Below are positions 7,934 to 15,512 of a stretch of DNA of 32,395 nucleotides, piece by piece. Source of the stretch: Bacteroidota bacterium (lineage in GTDB: Bacteria; Bacteroidota; Bacteroidia; Palsa-965); the NCBI GenBank assembly GCA_003151415.1, contig PLXK01000108.1:1441-33835 (forward strand). Direction: 5' to 3'. The position numbers and the translations under genes are program-made. Below the pieces are notes generated by a model. It was not told where the DNA came from. It worked only from the letters and a program-made list of their open reading frames with translations, and did no database searches. The first letter of the stretch is position 1; each line of letters begins with the position of its first letter.

Positions 7934-9489
7934 AGAGAACCCTACTTCTTCTCACCGGCTTTATTGGCGCCCTTTCAGGATCATCCGCACAAACGGTTCT
8001 TGGAATCGACGTTTCCACTTACCAGGGTACCATTAACTGGACCCAGGTGAAAGCGGCAGGCTATACCTTTTCCTGGGCCAAGGCTACAGAAGGTTTGACT
8101 GTAAAAGACGGGCAGTATCTCAACAATGCTTCCAACGGTGTATCGGCCGGTATGTACATGGGTGCTTATCATTTTGCCCATCCGGATGTGAACTCCACCA
8201 ACGCAGGAGCCATTTCGGAGGCCAATTATTTTCTGAGTGTCGCTGGTCCTTATATCAAGACCTGCCAACTGCCTCCGGCTCTCGATCTGGAGGTTTCCAA
8301 TTCGCTCACCAGTGCACAGCTCACAAGCTGGGTGCAAGCCTGGATGACAACGGTCAAGAATGCAACGGGAATAACTCCCATCCTTTACACCGATGGCTCC
8401 ATCGCCAATTCGCTGGGAAGTTCCATGGCCTCTTTTTGCAACTTATGGATCGCAGATCCCGACGGAAGCGCAACAGTGGCCCCCAGTGCAACATACTGTG
8501 GAGTGTGGTTTCCAAACTGGTCGTTTAAACAGTATTCCTGGACAGGCACCATACCCGGCATCAGCGGAAATGTAGATGTGGATTCCTACAACGGCACCCT
8601 CACCTCGCTTAAACAGCTGCTGGTCTGCACACCGCCTGTATGTCATACGTATTACGCAAATCTGCCTTATTCCAATTCTTTTGAAAACTCCTGGATCACA
8701 GACAGCTGCTCCTGGGGAGGCCAGCGTCTGCCTGATATTTATTGGAAGAACCTCACGGGAGGCACCACCCCCGACGGAAATGATTACTGGCACAGAGAAG
8801 ATTACACCGGAACCGATTGGTCCTCACCGGCCACCGGGGCTTATACCCCCGCCGCTTCGGCTGGAAGTCACAGCGCCCGTTTCCACAACGACCCTCCTCC
8901 GGCCGGTTCTACAGGGGCTTTGGATTTTTATGTGAATCTGTCCCAGCCTGGTCAAAAACAAGTGAGCTTCGATTACATCCACAATGAATCATCGCCTTCT
9001 CCCTTTGCTTTCAATGTGTTGTTATCCACCGACGGAGGTGTTACTTTTCCGACAACGCTTTTTTCGATAAGCACAACTCAGGCAGCAACCTGGACCAACC
9101 AGAGCTTTACAACCAGTGCCACATCAGCCACATCGGTTCTGCGGTTTATTGTGACAGACAAAGGTGCACAGGATGTTGGCATCGACAACCTCAGTGTAAG
9201 CCTTGCAGGCATAACCGGTATCCACTCCTATGGCGATCAGGAAAATTTCTTCCTGTTTCCCAATCCTTCAGATGGCACCCTGCTGAACGGTACGCTTCCC
9301 CAAACGGATCAGCGCATGCTGGACGTGCATATTTACAATATGGTCGGAAGCGAAGTCATTGCAAAACAGATCATCCTGGACGGAAATAATTTCTCCCTTC
9401 AACTCGATAACAAGCTTGCTGCCGGTGTTTATCTGTTTGTGGCCTTTGCCGGTGATAAACAATTCAGACAGAAGATCATTGTGAAATAG
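7930..9489 (+). CDS. GH25 lysozyme with T9SS sorting domain
   Basis: This is a 519-residue secreted enzyme with a signal peptide of about 20 residues ending 'GSSAQ'. Residues about 22-235 form a glycoside hydrolase family 25 barrel: 'GIDVSTYQGTINW' (Asp27), 'YHFAHP' and the DxE pair 'LDLE' (Asp119, Glu121), expected to cleave the MurNAc-GlcNAc beta-1,4 bond of peptidoglycan. Residues about 240-425 are a beta-sandwich of the MAM/jelly-roll kind ('FENSWITDSCSWGG...', 'SFDYIHNESSPSPFAFNVLLSTDGG'). The last 80 residues, with 'FFLFPNPSDGTLL' and ending 'FRQKIIVK', are a type A T9SS C-terminal domain. The enzyme is therefore routed to or through the outer membrane and probably acts on other bacteria or shed wall material. 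It is coupled to the preceding small protein gene. Confidence 0.93.
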   Translation: MKRTLLLLTGFIGALSGSSAQTVLGIDVSTYQGTINWTQVKAAGYTFSWAKATEGLTVKDGQYLNNASNGVSAGMYMGAYHFAHPDVNSTNAGAISEANYFLSVAGPYIKTCQLPPALDLEVSNSLTSAQLTSWVQAWMTTVKNATGITPILYTDGSIANSLGSSMASFCNLWIADPDGSATVAPSATYCGVWFPNWSFKQYSWTGTIPGISGNVDVDSYNGTLTSLKQLLVCTPPVCHTYYANLPYSNSFENSWITDSCSWGGQRLPDIYWKNLTGGTTPDGNDYWHREDYTGTDWSSPATGAYTPAASAGSHSARFHNDPPPAGSTGALDFYVNLSQPGQKQVSFDYIHNESSPSPFAFNVLLSTDGGVTFPTTLFSISTTQAATWTNQSFTTSATSATSVLRFIVTDKGAQDVGIDNLSVSLAGITGIHSYGDQENFFLFPNPSDGTLLNGTLPQTDQRMLDVHIYNMVGSEVIAKQIILDGNNFSLQLDNKLAAGVYLFVAFAGDKQFRQKIIVK

Positions 9490-9536
9490 ACTACCTTGAT
9501 TGGATGAACGCTTTTTCAGCCTGGTGGATTTTTTTT

Positions 9537-9563
9537 AAACAGCCGGATACGATCCGGCTGTTT
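9537..9563. terminator. Intrinsic terminator after lysozyme gene
   Basis: A perfect 12-bp stem (9537-9548 with 9552-9563) closes a 3-nt loop ACG. T-runs lie on both sides (TTTTTT before, TTT in the arm then TCGTTT after), so it could also work on the other strand. It lies 48 bp after the lysozyme stop. Confidence 0.85.
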
Positions 9564-9593
9564 TCGTTTACTGCAGAACATAGAAAACCCCTG

Positions 9594-9622
9594 TTTGTTT
9601 GTAATTGAATTTCGTATATTTA
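9594..9622 (+). promoter_or_regulatory. Probable promoter for first TPR-SpoIIE gene
   Basis: TTTG at 9594-9597 is followed after 17 bp by TATATTTA at 9615-9622, seven of eight matches to TAnnTTTG counting the free positions. It lies about 47 bp before the GTG start of the downstream gene and just after the terminator. Confidence 0.45.
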
Positions 9623-9668
9623 TCTGTTCCCGCACGGGAAAATATCCTTCGCCCATAAAAAATCATTT

Positions 9669-11642
9669 GTGAAAAGTTTCGCTTCGCTTGCCCTTTTTAT
9701 TGCAGGTATGCTCTCTGCGGGATTTTCGCGGGGTCAGCCGGCATCTGCCCCTCCGCCCGACAGCATTGCCTGTTACGAAGCCAGCCTGAAAAAAGACAAA
9801 CCGGGAAAAGAAAAATGGCGGATCGCCATGCGTCTTTCTTATCTGTACCTCCAAAAATCCGAATACAAAAAAGGCCTTGTTGTCTGCACTCAGGCCGTGA
9901 CAGAAACAAACAAGGCCCACGATTCGCTTGCCGGCTCGGATGCGTATGGCCGGATGGCCTTTCTTTACATGGCTGATCAGGAAACATCAAAGTCCCTTGA
10001 AGCCAGCATTCAGGCTGAAAAACTGGCTCCTGCCGATACCCTGAGGCTGGCTTTAATCAATTTGCAGCGCGGAGAGCTCTACTATTACAACCACGATTAT
10101 CCGCATGCCCTCGCGTTGTTTAAACAGACCGAACGCTTTGCCGCGGCCAAACAAAGCAAATACCGTTTCCTGGCTCTGATTGATATCGGCAATATTTATT
10201 TTGAATGGAACAAACTGGATTCCTCGCTGCTCTCGTATCAGAAATGTCTGACGCTGCCTCCCTTTCCGGACTCTTCGCGATACGAGATTCTTTACGCAGA
10301 TATCGGCAATGTCTATGTCGAAACAAACCGCAACCCGGAGGGCCGGCATTATCTGGAACTGGCGCTGAAACTGGCCCTGCGCTTTAACATGCACATTGCC
10401 ATACCCGTTCTGTATTACAACCTGGCCGGCGCCGAATTCGATATGAAAAAGATGCAGGACGCCCGGGAGCATCTCAATCTCTCGGTTTCAACCGGTTTTA
10501 GGGAACGTGATTTCCGGAACCTGACCTATTGCTATAAGTTGAAAGCCCGGGTCGATTCCGCCCTTGGAGATATGCGCGCGGCATACACCGACCATGTAAA
10601 CTACATATTGCTCAGCGACAGTCTGCACAGCTCCGATTTGTACAACAAACTGGCCGGCATGCAGACTAAATTCGATGTTGAAAAGAAAGACAACCAAATC
10701 AGCGGTCTGACCAAAGATAAAATTCTGAAAAACGAAGTCATCCGCAGACAAAAAACGATGACCCTGCTGGTCTCCATCGGGCTACTCGTATTCGGTTTGC
10801 TCTCGGCGGGTCTGTATAAAATTTATGCAGGCAAACGAAAGGCCTATCACCTTCTGGGAATTCAGAAGGACATCATCGAAGTCAAACAAAAAGAAATCCT
10901 CGACAGCATTCATTATGCAAAACGCATCCAGAAGGCGGTAGTCACTTCGGACAACTACATTTCAAAATACATCCCGGAATTTTTCATCTTCTATCTGCCC
11001 AAGGATATCGTGAGCGGCGATTTTTACTGGGCCCTTCAACACGAAAACAAATTCTATCTGGCCACGGCCGACTGCACCGGTCACGGCGTGCCGGGAGCTT
11101 TTATGAGCTTACTGATGATCACCATCCTCAATGAAATTGTACTGGAGAAAAACATCGTTAAGCCGGATCTTATATTGAATGAAGCCCGCACACAAATCAT
11201 CAAGGCACTCAACCAGGAAGGCGAGGAAGGCGCGAACGATGGCATGGACTGCTCGCTTCTTTGTCTGGATTCCGTCAGGCAAATGGTGGAGTACGCCACG
11301 GCAAACAACAGCTTTTACATCATCCGCAACAAGGAGATGATTCATGCCGAGGTGGATAAGATGCCGGTAGGGAAATCGCCAAAAGAAAAGGAAAGCTTCC
11401 GCCTGTTTCGTTTGAAGTTAGAAAAAGGCGACCTGATTTACACATTCACCGACGGCTATGCCGATCAGTTCGGAGGCCCGAAAGGAAAAAAATTCAAGTA
11501 CAAACAACTTGAAAGTCTGCTGCTTTCAGAAAGCCATCAGCCCATGGAGATACAGAAAAACACACTGAGCCGCCATTTCGCCGAGTGGAAGGGAAACCAG
11601 GAGCAGGTCGACGATGTCTGCATCATCGGTTTCAGGGTTTGA
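9669..11642 (+). CDS. TPR - transmembrane - SpoIIE (PP2C-type) phosphatase
   Basis: The 657-residue product starts at GTG and has a signal-like N-terminus ('SFASLALFIAGMLSAGFSRGQ'). Residues about 45-345 are tetratricopeptide-type helical repeats ('YRFLALIDIGNIYFEWNKLDSSLLSYQKCL', 'EILYADIGNVYVETNRNPEGRHYLELAL'), predicted periplasmic. A single membrane segment at about 364-387 and a short coiled region ('DIIEVKQKEILDSIHYAKRIQKAV') lead to a cytoplasmic SpoIIE/PP2C domain from about 415 to the end. Its metal-binding motifs are 'IVSGDFYW', 'ADCTGHGVPGAFMS' (from about 467), 'DGYADQFGG' and 'EQVDD'. The layout suggests a sensor that dephosphorylates a cytoplasmic partner, as in partner-switching control of sigma factors or second-messenger systems. 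No partner is adjacent. A paralogue with the same layout lies at 15513-17669. Confidence 0.92.
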   Translation: MKSFASLALFIAGMLSAGFSRGQPASAPPPDSIACYEASLKKDKPGKEKWRIAMRLSYLYLQKSEYKKGLVVCTQAVTETNKAHDSLAGSDAYGRMAFLYMADQETSKSLEASIQAEKLAPADTLRLALINLQRGELYYYNHDYPHALALFKQTERFAAAKQSKYRFLALIDIGNIYFEWNKLDSSLLSYQKCLTLPPFPDSSRYEILYADIGNVYVETNRNPEGRHYLELALKLALRFNMHIAIPVLYYNLAGAEFDMKKMQDAREHLNLSVSTGFRERDFRNLTYCYKLKARVDSALGDMRAAYTDHVNYILLSDSLHSSDLYNKLAGMQTKFDVEKKDNQISGLTKDKILKNEVIRRQKTMTLLVSIGLLVFGLLSAGLYKIYAGKRKAYHLLGIQKDIIEVKQKEILDSIHYAKRIQKAVVTSDNYISKYIPEFFIFYLPKDIVSGDFYWALQHENKFYLATADCTGHGVPGAFMSLLMITILNEIVLEKNIVKPDLILNEARTQIIKALNQEGEEGANDGMDCSLLCLDSVRQMVEYATANNSFYIIRNKEMIHAEVDKMPVGKSPKEKESFRLFRLKLEKGDLIYTFTDGYADQFGGPKGKKFKYKQLESLLLSESHQPMEIQKNTLSRHFAEWKGNQEQVDDVCIIGFRV

Positions 11643-11668
11643 AGCCCCCTTCGCGGACCCTCGCCGAA

Positions 11669-12184
11669 TCATTTGCCGGCCTCTTCAAAACGATTCAATT
11701 GCCATTTTTTGAGAATGGAATCCGCTTGCTCCAGGCTTATTGCCCCCTTTTCAGAATGATCACTGCTCGCCTGATTTTTTATTGCGCATTCCCACCCTTT
11801 TCGTTGCGAATCATTCTTTGTTTGCAGATCTATGAAATTGTAAGTGATGAACAACTCCTCCCCGAATGTCCCGTCGATGTTTTTGTACGGCATATTTCCC
11901 ACGTATTCATTCTCTTCATTGAGAATCGTGTCGGCATTAAACACAACTGTTTTACGAAAAAAAGAAGGCTCAGCGGTTGATTTTCCTTCATAGGGCCTGG
12001 CCCATGAAATATAATTGTTTCCCTTGTAATCCTTCCCTTCATTGCAAATTGTCCATTTGGCGTTCAGAGCAGGCAAACCGATTTGGCTTCTCTGGGCATT
12101 GAACATCATTCCGTACTTTTCTTTGTGGGGATACTTGCACGACAGAAAACAACTTGCCAGCAACAGGGCCATCGCATTTTTCAT
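11669..12184 (-). CDS. Small lipoprotein
   Basis: The 171-residue product has a lipoprotein signal 'MKNAMALLLASCFLSCKYPHKE' (probable acylated Cys at 16, with an alternative Cys at 12). The mature part is hydrophilic with aromatic patches ('YISWARPYEGKSTAEPSFFRKTVVFNADTILNEENEYVGNMPYKNIDGTFGEELFITYNFIDL') and ends in a charged helix ('ISLEQADSILKKWQLNRFEEAGK'). I do not recognise the family. It is convergent with the TPR-SpoIIE gene, 26 bp from its stop, and divergent from the barrel-like gene at 12338. It is probably surface- or periplasm-anchored. Confidence 0.75.
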   Translation of the reverse strand: MKNAMALLLASCFLSCKYPHKEKYGMMFNAQRSQIGLPALNAKWTICNEGKDYKGNNYISWARPYEGKSTAEPSFFRKTVVFNADTILNEENEYVGNMPYKNIDGTFGEELFITYNFIDLQTKNDSQRKGWECAIKNQASSDHSEKGAISLEQADSILKKWQLNRFEEAGK

Positions 12185-12337
12185 TGATCAAAGTTATGGA
12201 TTGCAAAACAAACTCCATACCATTGCCCTTACTCACGACCGTTTTAGCGAAAGTCAGGCTATGTTATCTTTCAATATCAAAAGAAATAGCTTACATTAGC
12301 TTACCCAACGAAATGCTCTTAATCATAAAACCCACGA

Positions 12338-13207
12338 ATGAGATTAATTTTTTTCGCCCTGCTCTTTTATACAATACCCTTGCCTTGCATTTCTTCGAAT
12401 GACAGCCTGGCTTTGTACCGGGGATGGAAACCGCAGACTCAATCCTCCTTGATTATTTGCAATGCCAATTACCGTATAAAAGCAAACCAAAGTCCGCTGA
12501 GTTCCGGGCACGGTCCGGCTCTGGAACTTGGGCTCAATCTGGGATATTTCTTCTCTCACAAATGGCTTGCCGGTGTTTACGCAGGCTGGGGATGGCGGGA
12601 TCTGCTCTGGAACACAAGTTATTCGAAAACCTATCTGAACGATTTCAATGCTGCCTTTTCAGGGCCCAGCCTTACGGGCAATGATTCGATCGTTGTCAAT
12701 AAAATGAGTTCGCTCATGAAAGGGTCGTATTACTACCACGACATCGAAAATTATGCAGGCATCATATTCCGACTGCCCTATCGCTGGATGCCCACGGTAA
12801 AGATTTACACGGGCCGGTTATCGTCGGAATACAAAACCGGAGGCACCGACCGGGTAGATCTTAAACCTTATGTGGCCAGCGACAAGAAATATGACAACGA
12901 TTACTTTTCGATCGACCGCAATCTGAAATGGGGGACGGAAGTCACCCTTTATGACGGATACACGATCATTGCAACGGCTTTTGACGGGACGGCTGTCAGC
13001 AAAAAAAAGAATCTCAGGCATCGCTCGAATCTGGCTTGTTTCAGCTTTTATTTCGAACAGATTGATTCGTACCATTCGGTATTCAATTATGACAATGGCG
13101 CACAACAAGTCAGTGTCCCGTTTGACAGGGTATTGACTCCTTCTTTTTTACAGAAATACAAAACAGAATACAATGCCGGCTTTCGGATCTCTTTTGGTTT
13201 GTTTTAA
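12338..13207 (+). CDS. Putative outer-membrane beta-barrel-like protein
   Basis: The 289-residue product has a signal peptide ('MRLIFFALLFYTIPLPCISSND'). The mature part alternates short aromatic/hydrophobic strands and polar turns ('PALELGLNLGYFFSHKWLAGVYAGWGWRDLLW', 'WGTEVTLYDGYTIIATAFDG', 'SNLACFSFYFEQID', 'YNAGFRISFGLF'). It ends in Phe after an 'FRISFGL' strand, the classic C-terminal signature of outer-membrane barrels that BAM recognises. Strand count and closure cannot be settled by eye, and the specific family is unknown. It opens a plus-strand run to 15152 containing a broken small gene, a secreted protein and a lipoprotein propeller. Confidence 0.6.
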   Translation: MRLIFFALLFYTIPLPCISSNDSLALYRGWKPQTQSSLIICNANYRIKANQSPLSSGHGPALELGLNLGYFFSHKWLAGVYAGWGWRDLLWNTSYSKTYLNDFNAAFSGPSLTGNDSIVVNKMSSLMKGSYYYHDIENYAGIIFRLPYRWMPTVKIYTGRLSSEYKTGGTDRVDLKPYVASDKKYDNDYFSIDRNLKWGTEVTLYDGYTIIATAFDGTAVSKKKNLRHRSNLACFSFYFEQIDSYHSVFNYDNGAQQVSVPFDRVLTPSFLQKYKTEYNAGFRISFGLF

Positions 13208-13245
13208 TCCGGCCTGCATCGTCCGGCTAATTTGAAAACGAATGT

Positions 13246-13428
13246 CTGAGACTCATCGATCACATCGGGGAAATACTTTGGTGGGGCATGTTCCTGACAC
13301 CTCTGATCACATTTCCGCTTGTCTGGAAATACAGCGCTCTCGGGAAGCCCGCCAAAATCTGCATTGCGTTGGCGACCTCACTCCTGCTTTCGTTTGTCTT
13401 GTTCCTGATCAGCTGGAGCATTCTTTAA
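13246..13428 (+). pseudogene. Small two-helix membrane protein gene, apparently frameshifted
   Basis: A 60-codon open stretch encodes 'LIDHIGEILWWGMFLTPLITFPLVWKYSALGKPAKICIALATSLLLSFVLFLISWSIL' region, with two clear transmembrane helices around a basic 'LGKPAK' turn. It resembles small Bacteroidota membrane proteins that, as I recall, end in a '(K/R)DG(M/L)GP' type tail. There is no ATG in frame at the start: the only nearby ATG (13242) is in another frame and would join this one after a one-base shift. After the TAA (13426-13428) the same frame continues 'DMGWGP', similar to the expected tail. The gene therefore looks damaged at one or both ends. A non-ATG start at CTG 13246 is the alternative. 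Confidence 0.5.
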
Positions 13429-13452
13429 GACATGGGCTGGGGCCCGGTTAAC

Positions 13453-14052
13453 ATGAAAAAGAAAACACAATTCGTAATTGTTTTTTTCATATTTGATCTT
13501 GCCGGTGTCATCGGGCAGACATCTTTGTGGTATGACTACAAACCCATAACAAGGCAAGATACCCTTGCCATTCTGGCCAATCATGTCAGATCCATTTCAA
13601 GGAGCATAGTTATCAAAGGTCCTGGCGTTCTTACAGCCGACTCTCAGCATGTTTATAATGACAACTATTACCAAGCCACATTTTTTGTTTCGAACAACAA
13701 AATTGATTCCGTTACTCGCAGAGGATTCGATGGCAGAAGAGTTTACAAAAGATCCCCTCATAAAATAAAGGAAACCGTTTATTTCGACCACATTTTCGGC
13801 TGGGACATGGATGAACATGAACTTGTCGTGTATAAAAGAATACACTTTCTGGATTCAACCGGCCAGGTGATCCGCACAACAAACAAAGCAGTAAAACACG
13901 GAGGCCTGGAAGGTGAATCTTTTTCTAAAATTGAGTACGTTTATGAGCATGGGCTTTTAACCGAAGAGCGTGTGTACGAATCAGGGGCATATGAAGATCC
14001 TGAATTTTACTATGCTAAGAAATACGTTTATGGGTTTCAAGATCCCCATTGA
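13453..14052 (+). CDS. Secreted protein of unknown function
   Basis: I chose the ATG at 13453 because it gives a compact signal peptide 'MKKKTQFVIVFFIFDLAGVIGQ'. The upstream ATG at 13432 adds seven residues that are better explained as the tail of the preceding small gene. The mature 177 residues contain several paired strands with polar turns: 'YYQATFFVSNNKIDSVTRRGFDGRRVYK', 'KETVYFDHIFGWDMDEHELVVYKRIHFLDSTGQVIR', 'KIEYVYEHGLLTEERVYESG'. These are of the YD/MORN-like 'text-repeat' type often seen in Bacteroidota envelope proteins. The family is not recognised. Its TGA overlaps a TTG that may start the next gene (TTGA, 14049-14052), so the two are probably coupled. Confidence 0.7.
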   Translation: MKKKTQFVIVFFIFDLAGVIGQTSLWYDYKPITRQDTLAILANHVRSISRSIVIKGPGVLTADSQHVYNDNYYQATFFVSNNKIDSVTRRGFDGRRVYKRSPHKIKETVYFDHIFGWDMDEHELVVYKRIHFLDSTGQVIRTTNKAVKHGGLEGESFSKIEYVYEHGLLTEERVYESGAYEDPEFYYAKKYVYGFQDPH

Positions 14053-15152
14053 AATCAAAAATTCAGACAATGTTTGCCATGAAAACAGCTCTTCTATTGC
14101 TTTTGGGATGTCAAGGTTTCAACCCGGCCTTTTTCATGCGGGATAAACCGTCAACAGATTCTTTCGGACAAAAGATTATCGCCGTTTCAAAGAAGCCACT
14201 GAATGGATATGTATTTCAAAATGATCAGGTATGGGCTGTGGCTGATACAAATATCGTTTATCATTGGAATCTGAAAGATGATTCGGTACACCGGATTGTT
14301 TTGGATAAAAAGAGCAAAACAATTTGCATTGCCAAAGACAAGGAACAAAACATTGTCATCGGTCTTGAATCGGGCCAGATCTTAAAACTTATGCCTGGCC
14401 AGACATGGAAGCAGCTTGCTTTCCTCGACGAACCTGTTCAGCGGATTTGTTTTACAAAAGCCAACCGGGGCTTCGCCATTACCAGGCATGGTATTGTATC
14501 GGTTGACCGGAACGAAAACTACGTACCGGCACAGTCAAACAACAACCAGATTCATTTCCAGGAAAACAGTATGCCTGTTCCTTCCTGCAGCTACATCGAC
14601 AGTCAGGACAATATCTGGCTGGGATTTGCCTTCGGTGAATGGGGTGGCGACCTTCATATTTTCAGTACCTCGAAACGGGAATTCATCAAAACCGATCTGA
14701 AGGCCCTCAATATCACCCTCTCTCCCATTCTGTCGGTTTTTGAAGACAAAAACAACCGGATTTACATCACCTCCGGGCTAATGCACTTTTCCTACAGCGG
14801 CTATCTGGTTCAGGTCACCAATTTCGTCGAGACCCAAACTTATGACAAGGGCAGTTCAAGAGTTGACTCATTGAATGAATATATCGGTCCTGGTGCATAC
14901 AACCCCTATAACAATTTGCTTTATTATTATTCCAACAAAGGTTTTAAAATCCAGGTTCCTGTCCTGAATACGCTGATGTTTGCCGAATTTTACAATCCGA
15001 AATTGTCGTGGAGTTATGGCCAATCCAATGCGGTGGGGTATCAGATGAATGTGCAGTCGTTCGAATTCATTGCAGAAAACAAAATGCTGTTTCTTTCACC
15101 CAACAACGGCATTGGTTATTATGACGGTTCAGAAATCAAATTATACAAATGA
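14049..15152 (+). CDS. Lipoprotein with beta-propeller-like repeats
   Basis: The product has 367 residues from TTG at 14049, or 360 from ATG at 14070. I prefer the TTG because it gives a normal lipoprotein signal (basic 'MKSKIQ', hydrophobic 'MKTALLLLLGC', Cys at 21), whereas the ATGs at 14070 and 14079 leave a very short one. The mature part has repeated blade-like units: 'VWAVADTNIVYHWNLKDDSVHRIVLDKKSKTICIAKDKEQNIVIGLESGQILKL', 'SYIDSQDNIWLGF', 'VFEDKNNRIYITSG'. 'D...N.WLG' is typical of the two-component-regulator propeller family. It is probably a surface or periplasmic binding protein. It overlaps the preceding gene by 4 bp. Confidence 0.72.
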   Translation: MKSKIQTMFAMKTALLLLLGCQGFNPAFFMRDKPSTDSFGQKIIAVSKKPLNGYVFQNDQVWAVADTNIVYHWNLKDDSVHRIVLDKKSKTICIAKDKEQNIVIGLESGQILKLMPGQTWKQLAFLDEPVQRICFTKANRGFAITRHGIVSVDRNENYVPAQSNNNQIHFQENSMPVPSCSYIDSQDNIWLGFAFGEWGGDLHIFSTSKREFIKTDLKALNITLSPILSVFEDKNNRIYITSGLMHFSYSGYLVQVTNFVETQTYDKGSSRVDSLNEYIGPGAYNPYNNLLYYYSNKGFKIQVPVLNTLMFAEFYNPKLSWSYGQSNAVGYQMNVQSFEFIAENKMLFLSPNNGIGYYDGSEIKLYK

Positions 15153-15225
15153 ACTTATCAGATGTCTCACAGAAGAATCCTGTCAAATACCGGCGCATTG
15201 AGCAGGCCATAATCAGTTAAAATTA

Positions 15226-15396
15226 TTAGTGAAACGGAGATTTCAGGCCGCCCAATTTTTTCTTTCCCGGCTCTTTGTAATCATCCAGCGCACCGGTTTT
15301 GCCCAGGCTTACTTCGCCTTTCTTGTTGTAAACAACCCTCAGATCGATCTTGTCGCCCTTTTTTATCCTGGCTTTGTTCAGAAACCCGGGGTTCAT
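15226..15396 (-). CDS. Small basic protein or gene remnant
   Basis: This 56-residue ORF is shorter than most annotation cutoffs. It encodes 'MNPGFLNKARIKKGDKIDLRVVYNKKGEVSLGKTGALDDYKEPGKKKLGGLKSPFH' in segments typical of real coding sequence: 'KKGDKIDLRVVYNKKGEV' reads as two beta strands with a hairpin. The ATG is preceded by AGGAG at a 4-nt spacing, a Shine-Dalgarno sequence unusual for this genome. An in-frame TAG lies only two codons upstream of the ATG. It may be an intact small gene or the tail of a degraded larger one. I cannot assign a family. Confidence 0.45.
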   Translation of the reverse strand: MNPGFLNKARIKKGDKIDLRVVYNKKGEVSLGKTGALDDYKEPGKKKLGGLKSPFH

Positions 15397-15512
15397 TATC
15401 TCCTAACGCCGATCCGGCGGATGAGCCCGCCCTTCGGTGGCTGTCAAAAAACGGAAGGCGGTATTGACAAATAATATAGTCCTGGACTGCAATTTAATGA
15501 TACTTTTGCCCC

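Noticed and set aside
12189-12196. TAACTTTG (minus strand) as promoter of the 11669-12184 lipoprotein
   Set aside because: It lies 4 bp from the ATG, and the nearest TTTG is only 12 bp upstream.
15229-15474. Plus-strand ORF of 81 codons
   Set aside because: The opposite strand (15226-15396) reads better as protein and has a ribosome-binding site; the plus frame looks like its shadow.
15501-15508. TACTTTTG as -7 element for the second SpoIIE gene
   Set aside because: It ends only 4 bp before the ATG, so transcription would begin inside the gene, and there is no -33 element at a fitting distance.
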